A stretch of 64,000 nt of DNA from an uncultured Clostridia bacterium. GTDB taxonomy: Bacteria > Bacillota > Clostridia > Oscillospirales > Acutalibacteraceae. The stretch lies in the NCBI GenBank assembly GCA_944384705.1, contig CALWUI010000012.1:1-64000 (forward strand). The letters are read 5' to 3'. Shown piece after piece: positions 1 through 9,400 of the stretch; the first letter of the stretch is position 1, and each line of letters opens with the position of its first letter. The notes beneath the pieces were generated by a model. The model was not told the DNA's origin and did not search any database. It worked only from the letters and a program-made list of their open reading frames with translations. The translations under genes were made by a program, and so were the position numbers.

Positions 1-70
1 TATCTCCTTTGAGATACCGTTCCACAATTTCCAGCTTGAGTTCGGCGGAATATATTTTTCTTCCAGACAT
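1..70 (-). CDS. Transposase N-terminus, IS3 family OrfA-like (partial, runs off the window)
   Basis: The first 23 codons on the minus strand encode MSGRKIYSAELKLEIVERYL followed by KGD. This is the start of the helix-turn-helix domain typical of IS3-family OrfA transposases (pattern K-x-Y/F-S-x-E-x-K-L-x-I-V-x-x-Y-L-x-G). An AAAGGGG ribosome binding site precedes the ATG. The protein would bind the element's terminal repeats. Only the N-terminus is present, so whether the transposase is intact is unknown. Confidence 0.75.
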   Translation of the reverse strand, partial: MSGRKIYSAELKLEIVERYLKGD

Positions 71-127
71 AAAAATTACCCCTTTCATTAAACTTTTATT
101 TTTGTCTAATAAAAAGGGGGCACTTCA
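1..127 (-). mobile_element. End of an IS3-like insertion sequence (transposase-proximal end)
   Basis: Read on the minus strand from 127, the sequence begins TGAAGTGCCCCC and continues to TTAGACA (109-103). This resembles the usual tip of IS3/IS150-group elements, which have a TGnAnTG start, a C-run and then TTAGACA. A transposase start codon with a good ribosome binding site follows 57 bases further in, as expected for the left end of such an element. The rest of the element lies outside the window, so the second terminal repeat and target duplication cannot be checked. The element sits directly upstream of a terminator hairpin and the pyrH promoter, so it does not break a visible gene. Confidence 0.7.
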
Positions 128-131
128 TTTT

Positions 132-166
132 ATAGAGCGTATTTTTATTGCGCTCTATTTTTATTT
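132..166 (+). terminator. Rho-independent terminator between the IS end and pyrH
   Basis: ATAGAGCG (132-139) pairs perfectly with CGCTCTAT (151-158) across an 11-base loop, and a T-rich tract follows. It probably ends a plus-strand transcript that entered from the left before the insertion sequence arrived, because it lies just outside the IS tip and just before the pyrH promoter. Confidence 0.65.
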
Positions 167-179
167 TGCCATATCTATC

Positions 180-208
180 TTTACATGTTTGATTTATTAT
201 TGTAAAAT
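180..208 (+). promoter_or_regulatory. Predicted sigma-A promoter of the pyrH operon
   Basis: TTTACA (180-185) and TAAAAT (203-208) are separated by exactly 17 bases. Transcription would start near 215, about 27 bases before the pyrH start codon. It would drive the pyrH-frr-uppS-cdsA-dxr-rasP-ispG-polC run, whose genes are closely packed. Confidence 0.6.
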
Positions 209-241
209 TATATTATAAAACAGCATTTAGGAGTGGTTTTA

Positions 242-946
242 TTGCAACCAAAATACAAAAGAGTTTTGCTAAAAATAAGTGGAGAAGCTTTGGCGGGAGA
301 AAAAAAGCTGGGGTTCGATTTTGATATTGTTTATGGGATATGTGAGTCCATAAAAAAATGCCTGGATTTGAATGTCCAGATTGGTATAGTTGTTGGAGGC
401 GGCAACTTTTGGCGAGGCCGTAGCAATATAAAAATGAGTAGAACTCGAGCTGATCATATGGGGATGCTGGCAACTGTTATTAATGCTTTGGGCGTTGCAG
501 AAGTTTTAGAACAGCTTGGAATCGAAGTTCGTGTTCAAACAGCTTTATTGATGCAACAAATTGCCGAACTTTACATAAAAAATAAAGCTGTTCGTCATTT
601 GGAAAAAGGTAGAGTTGTTATATTTGGTTGCGGAACTGGCTCACCGTTTTTTTCTACAGATACTGCGGCGGCTCTTAGAGCAGCTGAAATTAGTGCTGAT
701 ATTGTATTAAAAGCAACCCTGGTTGACGGTGTTTATGATAAGGATCCTAAAAAAAATTGTGATGCAGTTAAGTATGAATCAATTAACTATGAGGACGTTT
801 TAAATAAAAATTTACGTGTGATGGATAGTACGGCGGCTTCTATGTGTAAGGAGAATAACATTCCTTTACTGGTTTTTAGTATAGAAAATCCTGACAATAT
901 ATATAAAGCTATTTTGGGTGAATCTGTTGGAACTATTGTGAAATAA
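242..946 (+). CDS. pyrH: UMP kinase
   Basis: This 234-residue protein phosphorylates UMP to UDP in pyrimidine nucleotide synthesis and acts as a cytosolic hexamer. It belongs to the amino-acid kinase family: the N-terminal [12 protein letters not shown], the [13 protein letters not shown] glycine-rich loop and the C-terminal [12 protein letters not shown] segment are characteristic of bacterial PyrH. I chose the TTG at 242 because AGGAG at 229-233 is 8 bases upstream; the in-frame GTG at 233 overlaps that site. The next gene, frr, starts 19 bases later, the usual pyrH-frr pairing. The usual upstream partners rpsB-tsf would lie beyond the insertion sequence, outside the window. Confidence 0.97.
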   Translation: MQPKYKRVLLKISGEALAGEKKLGFDFDIVYGICESIKKCLDLNVQIGIVVGGGNFWRGRSNIKMSRTRADHMGMLATVINALGVAEVLEQLGIEVRVQTALLMQQIAELYIKNKAVRHLEKGRVVIFGCGTGSPFFSTDTAAALRAAEISADIVLKATLVDGVYDKDPKKNCDAVKYESINYEDVLNKNLRVMDSTAASMCKENNIPLLVFSIENPDNIYKAILGESVGTIVK

Positions 947-965
947 CAAAAAGGGAGAATTTTTT

Positions 966-1520
966 ATGAAGCAGGTTTTTGATAATACTGAAAAAAATAT
1001 GAAAAAAACATTAAATGCACTTTCAAGAGAATATGTTGCTATTAGAGCTGGGCGAGCTAATCCGGCTGTTTTGGATAGAATTTTAGTAGATTATTATGGG
1101 GTACCAACACCTATAAATCAAATTGCTGCTGTATCGGTTGCTGAAGCGAGAACTTTGCTAATTCAGCCTTGGGATATTTCTATTTTGAAAGATATTGAAA
1201 AAGCTATTCAGATTTCTGATTTGGGGATCAACCCTCAAAACGACGGCAAGATACTCAGAATTGTCTTTCCTCCTCTTAATGAGGATCGACGACGTGAAAT
1301 TGTTAAGGATATTGCTAGATTAGCCGAAGAGGCTAAAATTTCGATACGAACAACACGTCGGGATGCTATTGAAACTTTAAAAAAGATGAAAAAAGAAGCT
1401 GAAATTACTGAGGATGACTTGAAACAAGCTGAAAAGCACGTTCAGGATTTGACTGATAATTTCTGTAAAAAAATCGATGATATGTTGGACGAAAAACAAA
1501 AAGAAATAATGTCAATTTAA
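966..1520 (+). CDS. frr: Ribosome recycling factor
   Basis: This 184-residue protein, the normal length for RRF, splits the post-termination ribosome together with EF-G. The family signatures are visible: an N-terminal helix with a VAIRAGRANPAVLD segment, then DYYGVPTPINQIA, a domain II with PPLNEDRRREIVK, and a C-terminal helical segment. It is preceded by an AAGGGAG ribosome binding site and lies directly behind pyrH, as in most Firmicutes. Confidence 0.98.
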   Translation: MKQVFDNTEKNMKKTLNALSREYVAIRAGRANPAVLDRILVDYYGVPTPINQIAAVSVAEARTLLIQPWDISILKDIEKAIQISDLGINPQNDGKILRIVFPPLNEDRRREIVKDIARLAEEAKISIRTTRRDAIETLKKMKKEAEITEDDLKQAEKHVQDLTDNFCKKIDDMLDEKQKEIMSI

Positions 1521-1569
1521 AAATAGTATTTTTGTTGCGATAAATTTTTAGATTGGCGTGATATTTATA

Positions 1570-2304
1570 ATGCTTTGGCGAAAAAAAGAAAAATCGATTG
1601 TTGCTAAACGTTTGCCAGATCATATAGGAATTATTATGGACGGCAATGGAAGATGGGCTAAAAAACGAGGATTACCACGGTCGGCAGGCCATAAGGCGGG
1701 GGCAAGTAATTTTAGAAAAATTACTAAATATTGTAGTAAAATAGGAATAAAATATTTGACTGTTTATGCCTTTTCTACCGAAAATTGGAGTAGACCTGAG
1801 GAAGAAATAAACTATTTGATGCGCTTATTCGAACAATATTTAAAAGAAGCGTTAAGTGATTTTGAACAGGAGAATATAAAAGTCCTTTTTTTGGGAGATA
1901 AAACAGTATTTTCTGATAATTTGCAAAAACTTATTGATGAAGTTGAAAAAAGTTCTCAAAAAAATACCGGAATGGTGCTAAATATTGCTATGAATTATGG
2001 TGGGAGACAAGAAATTACTGAAGCAATTAAAAAAATTGCTGTTGAGCTTGAAAGCAATAAATTGAAAATTAAGAATATAAATGAAAAACTTGTCTCTGAA
2101 TATCTATATACAGCTGGTCAGCCTGACCCAGATTTGATTATACGTCCTAGTGGAGAATTGAGATTGTCTAATTTTTTGCTATGGCAGGGTGCTTATTCGG
2201 AACTTGTTTTTTTTAATGTTTTATGGCCAGATTTTTCTGAAAGAGATTTAAATCGTGCGCTTAATCAGTATGTTTCTAGGAATCGGCGCTTTGGAGGGAT
2301 ATAA
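1570..2304 (+). CDS. uppS: Undecaprenyl diphosphate synthase
   Basis: This enzyme condenses farnesyl diphosphate with eight isopentenyl diphosphates to make the C55 lipid carrier for peptidoglycan and other wall polymers. The catalytic region HIGIIMDGNGRWAKKRG, with the Asp-Gly-Asn motif, and the C-terminal DPDLIIRPSGELRLSNFLLW segment are diagnostic of cis-prenyltransferases. The ATG at 1570 gives 244 residues; an in-frame GTG at 1558 is also possible and the ribosome binding site is weak for both. The stop codon overlaps the cdsA start (TAATG), so the two are translationally coupled. Confidence 0.96.
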   Translation: MLWRKKEKSIVAKRLPDHIGIIMDGNGRWAKKRGLPRSAGHKAGASNFRKITKYCSKIGIKYLTVYAFSTENWSRPEEEINYLMRLFEQYLKEALSDFEQENIKVLFLGDKTVFSDNLQKLIDEVEKSSQKNTGMVLNIAMNYGGRQEITEAIKKIAVELESNKLKIKNINEKLVSEYLYTAGQPDPDLIIRPSGELRLSNFLLWQGAYSELVFFNVLWPDFSERDLNRALNQYVSRNRRFGGI

Positions 2305-3128
2305 TGATAATTAGAACAATTTCTGGCCTTTTGGGTGGACTAATTGTTATAATTGTTCTTATTTTTAACAATACTTTACCTTTTTTGCTAAATTGTGCAG
2401 TGGCAATGGTTTGTATGCTAACGACTTATGAAATTTTTGTTGCAATGGGATTAGGCAAAACATTAAGAGTTACTGTGCCTAGCTTGATTTTTTCTGCATT
2501 GTTGCCAATTTTGGGAGAGGGAACTTTATGGAGTGGTTGTTGGATGATTTATTCTTTTTTTGTATTTGGAATTCTGCTCCTTTTTGATAAAGATTTGAAT
2601 TTTAACAAAATTGTGGCAATATATAGTATGGTTTTGCTGATTACTATGTCTTTGAATTTTATTGTTAAATTACGAGATTTTGGTGAATCATTTAGTAGTT
2701 TTTATGTTCTTTATGCCCTTTGTATTTCTTGGATGTCGGATATTGGAGCTTATTTTTGTGGAACGTTTTTTGGGAGAAAAAAACTTTGCCCTGAAATTAG
2801 TCCTAAAAAAACTATTGAGGGTGTTTTGGGTGGCGTTACGTTCTCTTTGTTTATTAGCATTGTTATTTGCTTTTTCTTTGAGAAGTTCATGTTTGAATCT
2901 GGCGTGAGAGTTAATTTTCATTATATAATTCCTATTTCTTTGATTGGCTCGATTATTTCAATTGTTGGTGATTTGACTTTTTCTGCTGTGAAGCGGGGCT
3001 GTCATGTTAAAGATTTTGGAACTATAATTCCTGGCCATGGTGGAGTTTTAGATCGCTTCGATAGCGTTGTTTTTGTTGTTCCTTTTGTGTATTTTATGGT
3101 CAACTTCTTTAATATTATGAGAGTTTAA
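2304..3128 (+). CDS. cdsA: Phosphatidate cytidylyltransferase (CDP-diglyceride synthase)
   Basis: This 274-residue integral membrane enzyme makes CDP-diacylglycerol from phosphatidate and CTP, the branch point of phospholipid synthesis. Several hydrophobic segments fill the N-terminal two-thirds. The C-terminal CTP_transf_1 signature is present as KDFGTIIPGHGGVLDRFDS. It overlaps uppS by one base, and dxr follows 30 bases later, matching the classic uppS-cdsA-dxr-rseP order. Confidence 0.96.
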   Translation: MIIRTISGLLGGLIVIIVLIFNNTLPFLLNCAVAMVCMLTTYEIFVAMGLGKTLRVTVPSLIFSALLPILGEGTLWSGCWMIYSFFVFGILLLFDKDLNFNKIVAIYSMVLLITMSLNFIVKLRDFGESFSSFYVLYALCISWMSDIGAYFCGTFFGRKKLCPEISPKKTIEGVLGGVTFSLFISIVICFFFEKFMFESGVRVNFHYIIPISLIGSIISIVGDLTFSAVKRGCHVKDFGTIIPGHGGVLDRFDSVVFVVPFVYFMVNFFNIMRV

Positions 3129-3158
3129 TGTTTTGGTAAGGTAAGTGGATATCTGTTT

Positions 3159-4319
3159 ATGATAAAAAATGTTGTGATTTTGGGTTCAACTGGTTCTGTT
3201 GGTAAGAGAGCTTTGGAAATTGCTGAAAGTTTGGGAGTCTATGTAAAAGGTCTTGCTGCTTTTAATAATATTTCTTTATTAGAAAAACAAATTAGAATAT
3301 TTAAACCTGAGAAGGTTGCCGTTTATGATGAAAGTGCTGCCGAAAAATTAAAAAATAATATATCTGACCTTGCTGTTGAAGTTTTAAGTGGAATTGATGG
3401 TTTATGTGAGGTGTCAAGAACCGTTGAGGTTGATATGGTTTTAAATGCTGTATCTGGAATGATTGGGTTAAAACCAACTTTATGCGCTATAGATAAAGGA
3501 ATAAATGTTGCTCTTGCTAATAAAGAAACATTGGTGGCTGGTGGAGCCTTGGTTATGCAAGAAGCAAAAAAAAAGAATGTTAAGGTTTTACCTGTTGATA
3601 GTGAGCATTCTGCAATATTTCAATGTTTGCAGGGATGTTATAATAGAAAAAATTTGAAAAGATTAATTTTAACGGCTTCCGGTGGACCCTTTTTTGATAG
3701 AGATATAAATTATTTGAAAGTAGTTACAAAAGAAGATGCTCTAAAACATCCGAATTGGAGTATGGGCGCCAAAATTACTATAGACTCTGCAACGATGATG
3801 AATAAAGGTCTCGAAATTATTGAGGCGGCTTGGCTTTTTGACATGACTCCGGAAAAAATTGATGTTCTAATACATAGAGAAAGTATAGTCCATTCTATGA
3901 TAGAATATAACGATAACTCTGTTATTGCTCAGCTGGGTGTTGCTGATATGGGGCTTCCTATCCAATATGCTTTTACTTACCCAGATAGGTGTCCATCAAT
4001 TGTTGAAAAATTAGATTTATCTCGTGTTGGGACTTTATCGTTTTATGAGCCGGATACGGAAACTTTTAAAGGAATTGATATTTGTAAGACTGCAATAAAA
4101 ATTGGTGGGACTATGCCTACAATTGTAAACGGAGCAAATGAAGAGGCAGTTAAGTTGTTTTTAAATGATGAAATCTCTTTTCTGGAAATTACTAATGTAG
4201 TTCAAAAAGCATTAAATTGTTTTAAAGTTAATGAGGTTAACACATTAGAAGACATTTTGAATGCAGACAACTTGGCTAGAGACTTTGTAAGAAAAAATGT
4301 TATAAGACGAGGAGAATAA
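3159..4319 (+). CDS. dxr: 1-deoxy-D-xylulose 5-phosphate reductoisomerase
   Basis: This 386-residue enzyme catalyses the NADPH-dependent conversion of DXP to MEP, the committed step of the non-mevalonate isoprenoid pathway. The N-terminal GSTGSVGKRALEI is the NADPH-binding loop. The LPVDSEHSAIFQ and ASGGPF motifs form the metal and substrate site, and a MNKGLEIIEA segment follows. With ispG two genes downstream and uppS upstream, the cluster supplies isoprenoids for wall lipid carriers. Confidence 0.98.
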   Translation: MIKNVVILGSTGSVGKRALEIAESLGVYVKGLAAFNNISLLEKQIRIFKPEKVAVYDESAAEKLKNNISDLAVEVLSGIDGLCEVSRTVEVDMVLNAVSGMIGLKPTLCAIDKGINVALANKETLVAGGALVMQEAKKKNVKVLPVDSEHSAIFQCLQGCYNRKNLKRLILTASGGPFFDRDINYLKVVTKEDALKHPNWSMGAKITIDSATMMNKGLEIIEAAWLFDMTPEKIDVLIHRESIVHSMIEYNDNSVIAQLGVADMGLPIQYAFTYPDRCPSIVEKLDLSRVGTLSFYEPDTETFKGIDICKTAIKIGGTMPTIVNGANEEAVKLFLNDEISFLEITNVVQKALNCFKVNEVNTLEDILNADNLARDFVRKNVIRRGE

Positions 4320-4322
4320 TGT

Positions 4323-5399
4323 ATGTTTATTAATATTTTGTTGATTATAATTTCTATATTACTGTTTTCTTTAGTTATTTTTATTCATGAACTTGGCCAT
4401 TTTGTAACAGCAAGATGGTCTGGCGTTAAAGTTAATGAATTTGCTATTGGAATGGGACCAACAATTTTTAAAAGAAAAAAAGGAGAAACGCTTTATAGCA
4501 TTAGGCTATTTCCTATTGGTGGCTTTTGTTCTATGGAGGGAGAAGACGCTGAAAGTGAGGATGTAAATGCTTTTGGCAAAAAATCTGTTTATAAAAGAAT
4601 TTTAATTGTTGCCGCTGGAGCAATTATGAACATAGTTTTGGCTTTTCTTTTTATGATAATTATTTTAATTCAACAGCCTAAGTTTGCGTCAACTACTATA
4701 GGAAGTTTTGCAGATGATGCGGTTACGAGCAAAACTGGTCTTAGAGTTGGAGATAAAATTAAGTCTATGGATGGCTATAGCACTTCAACATTTACGGATA
4801 TTTCTTTTGTGATGGCTGTAAATAAAGACTTTAAGTCTAATATTGTTGTTGAAAGAAATGGCGAATTGATAACTCTTAATGATGTTAAATTTGCTACAAA
4901 ACAAAATAATGATGGAAAAACTGTTATTGTTAGAGATTTTTATTTAGCTCCTATTGATAAAAATTTAATTACATTTACTGCACAGACCTTTAAGGAGATA
5001 TATTCTAATATCAGAATGACATATGCAACTGTTATTGGACTTGTATCTGGAACTTTTAGTTTGAATGAGGTTTCTGGTCCGGTTGGGTTAGTTTCTATGA
5101 TATCTACTGCTGCTTCTGAGGGACTAAAAGTAAATTTTCTTGCAGCGTTAAACAATATTATAATGATGATGATGATTTTATCTATTAATCTTGGAATTTT
5201 TAATTTGTTGCCTCTGCCTGCTTTGGATGGCGGACGCTTGGTGTTTTTAATTATAGAAGCTATTAAGGGCAAACCTATAAATCCTAAATATGAAGGCTTA
5301 ATTCATACAATTGGTTTTGTTTTATTGATATTATTAATTCTCTTTGTTTCTATTAATGACATTTTTAAGTTGACTTCTGGGAAAGGGATAATGAATTGA
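4323..5399 (+). CDS. rseP: Site-2 intramembrane zinc metalloprotease (RasP/RseP type)
   Basis: This 358-residue M50 protease cuts membrane-spanning substrates such as anti-sigma factors and leftover signal peptides. The zinc-binding HELGH sits in the first membrane segment (about residues 22-26). A single PDZ domain follows at roughly residues 120-200. The third ligand motif is in NLLPLPALDGGRL near residue 300, and the protein ends in a transmembrane helix. The position between dxr and ispG is the standard one in Clostridia. It is separate from the shorter sporulation M50 protease at 41480-42115. Confidence 0.95.
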   Translation: MFINILLIIISILLFSLVIFIHELGHFVTARWSGVKVNEFAIGMGPTIFKRKKGETLYSIRLFPIGGFCSMEGEDAESEDVNAFGKKSVYKRILIVAAGAIMNIVLAFLFMIIILIQQPKFASTTIGSFADDAVTSKTGLRVGDKIKSMDGYSTSTFTDISFVMAVNKDFKSNIVVERNGELITLNDVKFATKQNNDGKTVIVRDFYLAPIDKNLITFTAQTFKEIYSNIRMTYATVIGLVSGTFSLNEVSGPVGLVSMISTAASEGLKVNFLAALNNIIMMMMILSINLGIFNLLPLPALDGGRLVFLIIEAIKGKPINPKYEGLIHTIGFVLLILLILFVSINDIFKLTSGKGIMN

Positions 5400-6446
5400 A
5401 TGCGAAGAAGTGCTAGAACTGTTAAAATAGGTGAGAAAAAAATTGGAGGAAATGAAAAGATTGCAGTTCAATCTATGCTAAATGTTCCTCCATATGATAT
5501 AAAAAATAATATAAAAGAAGCATTAAGATTAAAAAACGCTGGGTGCGATATATTGAGAATTGCCATTCCAGACATTGATTCTGTTGGGCTTATTTATGAG
5601 ATAAAGCAAAAAGTGGATATTCCTATTGTGGCAGATATACATTTTAACTACAAGCTAGCAATTGAATCAGTTGCTGCTGGAGCGGATAAAATTAGAATAA
5701 ATCCAGGAAATATAGGTGATGAATCTAGAATAAAAAAAGTTGTGAATGCTTGCAATAATAAGTCGCTTCCTATACGTATCGGTGTTAACTCGGGGTCTTT
5801 AGAAAAGGACATTTTGAAAAAGTATAGCCATCCTACTGCTGAAGCTCTATGTGAAAGTGCTATTTATAATATAAGATTACTTGAAAAATTTGATTTTGAT
5901 AACATCGTTTTATCTTTAAAATCGTCAAATGTAAAAACTATGATTGATGCATATAGGCTTATTGCTAATAAATGTGATTATCCGCTCCATTTGGGGGTAA
6001 CGGAGACTGGAACAAAAAAAATCGGAATCATAAAATCTTCTATTGGGATCGGAGCTCTTTTGGCCGAGGGCATTGGCGATACTATTAGAGTTTCTTTAAC
6101 GGCAGACCCGATAGAAGAGATTATTGCGGCTAGAAATATTTTACGTGTGCTTAATTTGGATAATACTGGTGTAGAAATAATTTCTTGCCCAACTTGTGGA
6201 AGAACTAAGATTGATATAATAAATCTAACTAATAAGGTTGAAAATGAACTTAAAAACTGTAAAAAAAATATTAAAGTAGCAGTAATGGGTTGTGTGGTTA
6301 ACGGACCTGGAGAAGCAAAAGAGGCAGATATTGGAATTGCTGGTGGAGATGGCGTGGGATTGCTTTTTAAAAATGGTGAAATTATTAGAAAAGTTAAAGA
6401 AAAAGATATTTTGAAAGAATTAGTAAAAGAAATAGAAAGTTTGTAG
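5400..6446 (+). CDS. ispG: 4-hydroxy-3-methylbut-2-en-1-yl diphosphate synthase (GcpE)
   Basis: This 348-residue [4Fe-4S] enzyme performs the penultimate step of the MEP isoprenoid pathway. The N-terminal TIM-barrel segment VQSMLNVPPYD is present. The cluster cysteines are in ISCPTCGR and in VMGCVVNGPGEA near the C-terminus. The start codon directly abuts the stop of the upstream protease gene, so translational coupling is likely. Confidence 0.97.
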   Translation: MRRSARTVKIGEKKIGGNEKIAVQSMLNVPPYDIKNNIKEALRLKNAGCDILRIAIPDIDSVGLIYEIKQKVDIPIVADIHFNYKLAIESVAAGADKIRINPGNIGDESRIKKVVNACNNKSLPIRIGVNSGSLEKDILKKYSHPTAEALCESAIYNIRLLEKFDFDNIVLSLKSSNVKTMIDAYRLIANKCDYPLHLGVTETGTKKIGIIKSSIGIGALLAEGIGDTIRVSLTADPIEEIIAARNILRVLNLDNTGVEIISCPTCGRTKIDIINLTNKVENELKNCKKNIKVAVMGCVVNGPGEAKEADIGIAGGDGVGLLFKNGEIIRKVKEKDILKELVKEIESL

Positions 6447-6466
6447 ATTAAAAGAGGTTAATTGCT

Positions 6467-9400
6467 TTGAGCACTTTTGGAGATTTTTTGGATAAGTACT
6501 TAGATAAAAATTTGATTTCAAAAGAAATTCTAAGTGGCGATTTGAAATCAATGGAAATTGACTCTGAAAATAGAACCCTTTTTATGGAGGTATCCTTTTT
6601 ATCTCTGGTAAGGCAATTGGATCTTTTTAAAATTGAAAAAGGTTTAAAAAATTCAAGATTAAATCTAAGCCAGGTATATATACAGCCGATATTTCCTTCT
6701 GCGGCTTTTTCTGTTGAATATTATCAAGATTTGATCTATAAAATTACTAGAAAAACAAAGAGTATAGCTGGTGTGCTTAGAGATTCTACTTCTAAACTTG
6801 ATGATGATAAGCTGATTGTTTTTTTAGCTTATGGTGGAAAAGATCTTTTAATTGAAAAAAATTTTGACAGAGAACTTAAAAATTTAATAAAAAAAGAGTT
6901 TGATCTGAATTTAAATATTGTTTTTGACGGAAATATCTCTATTGATTGTGATTCTTCAAAGCATATTGAAAAACATTCTATAATTATCGAAAAACAAAAA
7001 AGAGAAATGTTAACAGAAAAAATCGAAGTTTATGAGTCTAATATTAATGAGGGTGCTGTAAATAAAAAAATAGAAAAATTTATTTCTGTTAGAAATAGCA
7101 AAAATTTGTATCCTAAAATTTTAGTACAGACTGCCGTGCCTATTTATGGTGGAAATATAAAAAATGAACCTATTGATATCTCTAGTATAACGCCAGATAT
7201 TGGAATTGCAACTGTTTGGGGTGATGTTTTTTCTATAGAGGGACACTTAACAAAAGATGGAACAAAAAAAATTTATTCTGCTTATATAACTGATTATACT
7301 GGCTCTATTTTGATAAAGCTTATTGCTGCTAGAGAAAAATGGCATATTTTTGATAGTATAGCAAAAGGTAGTACTATCTTAATTAAAGGTGAGGTCGGGT
7401 ATGACAAATACGATAGAGAAATAAATATTAGACCAAAAAATATTTGCTCGGTTGAAAAATTAGGTATAATGGATACGGCACCTAAAAAACGCGTTGAATT
7501 GCATTTACATACAAATATGTCTGCTATGGATGGTGTTTCTTCTGTAGAAAATTTGATTGAACGTGCGTATGATTGGGGACATCAGGCTATTGCTATAACT
7601 GATCATGGAGTTGCTCAGGCCTTTCCGGATGCTATGAATACTGTAAATAAAATAAGAAAAAATGGCGGAGATATAAAAGTAATTTATGGTGTGGAGGCTT
7701 ATTTTATTGATGATTTGGATCCAAACTTTGATGGTGAAATGAAAAATTTAAAATATTATCATCAGATTATTCTTGTAAAAAATAAAATTGGATTAAAAAA
7801 TCTATATAAGCTTATTTCTAAGTCTCATCTTGATTACTTTTATCGCAAACCGAGGATTCCTAAAAGCGAGCTTATTAAGCATAGAGAGGGCTTGTTAATT
7901 GGAAGTGCTTGTGAAGCTGGCGAAGTTTTTAGAGCTGTTGTAAGTAAAAAGAATCCAGAAAGATTAAGAGAAATTGCTAGATTCTATGATTATTTAGAAG
8001 TTCAACCAATTGGCAATAACAATTTTTTAATTCGTAGTGGTTTTGCCAAGAATGAAGATGAGTTACGTGCTTTTAATAAGGTTATTGTTAATTTGGGAGA
8101 AGAACTTGGGATTCCTGTTGTGGCTACTTGCGATGTCCATTTTTTAGATCCTCATGACTCTGAATATAGAAAAGTTTTGATGGCTGGTCAAGGGTACGAT
8201 GATGCAGAAAATCAGGCTCCACTTTTTTTTAGAACTACTGATGAAATGTTAGAGGAGTTTTCATATCTTGGCAAGGAAAAAGCTTATGAAATCGTTGTTG
8301 AAAACACTAATAAAATTGCTGAAAAAATAGAGGAAGTTAGTCCAATTCCGCCTGGAGTCTTTCCTCCAGTTATTGAAGGCGCAGAAGAACAACTTGTTAA
8401 AATTAGTTGGGAGAGAACAAAAAAAATTTATGGAGATCCTTTGCCTCAAATTGTACAAGATAGGTTAGAAAAAGAATTAGCATCTATAACTAAACATGGT
8501 TTTTCTGTGCTATATATGACGGCACAAAAATTAGTTGCTGATTCAGAAGCACATGGCTATTTGGTTGGATCACGAGGTTCTGTGGGATCTTCTTTTGTAG
8601 CTACAATGGCTGGCATATCGGAGGTTAATCCTTTATTGCCGCACTATATTTGTCCAAAGTGTAAAAATAGTGAATTTGTTATTGATGGCAGCTATGGCTC
8701 AGGCTTTGATTTGCCTGATAAGAATTGTCCTAAATGTGGTACAAAATATAATCGCGATGGGCATAATATTCCTTTTGAAACTTTTTTGGGATTTGATGGC
8801 GACAAGACTCCAGATATTGATCTTAACTTTTCTGGCGAATATCAAAGTGAAGCTCATAGGTATACTGAGTCTCTATTTGGAGAAAAGAATGTTTTTAAAG
8901 CTGGAACTATTGCAACTATTGCAGAAAAAACTGGGATTGGATTTGTTAAAAAGTTTGAAGAGAAAAATGGAAAAACTTTAAATAAAGCGGAAGAAATTCG
9001 CTTGGCTGAAGGATGTACTGGAATAAAAAGAACTACTGGACAACATCCTGGAGGAATGGTTGTTGTGCCAAAAGGTATGGAGATTTATGACTTTTGCCCA
9101 GTCCAGAGGCCTGCCAATGACCAAAAATCTGATAATATAACGACTCATTTTGACTTTCATTCTATTCATGATACTATTTGTAAATTGGATGAGTTGGGCC
9201 ATGATGTTCCGTCTATATATAGGTATTTGGAGGATTATACTGGGATCTCTGTTATGGATGTTTCTATGAGTGACCCTAAGGTTATGTCTTTATTTACTTC
9301 TACAGAGGCGTTAGGGGTTACTCCGGAGGCGATTGATTCTCAGACTGGTACATTTTCTTTGCCAGAAGTTGGAACTCATTTTGTTAGACAGATGATGATA

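Noticed and set aside
9..218. Plus-strand 69-codon ORF at the left edge
   Set aside because: It runs antisense to the transposase start and through the IS tip, a terminator hairpin and the pyrH promoter; no ribosome binding site or family resemblance.
4940..5272. 110-codon minus-strand ORF inside the site-2 protease gene
   Set aside because: It is an antisense shadow of a well conserved gene, with no ribosome binding site and low-complexity composition.
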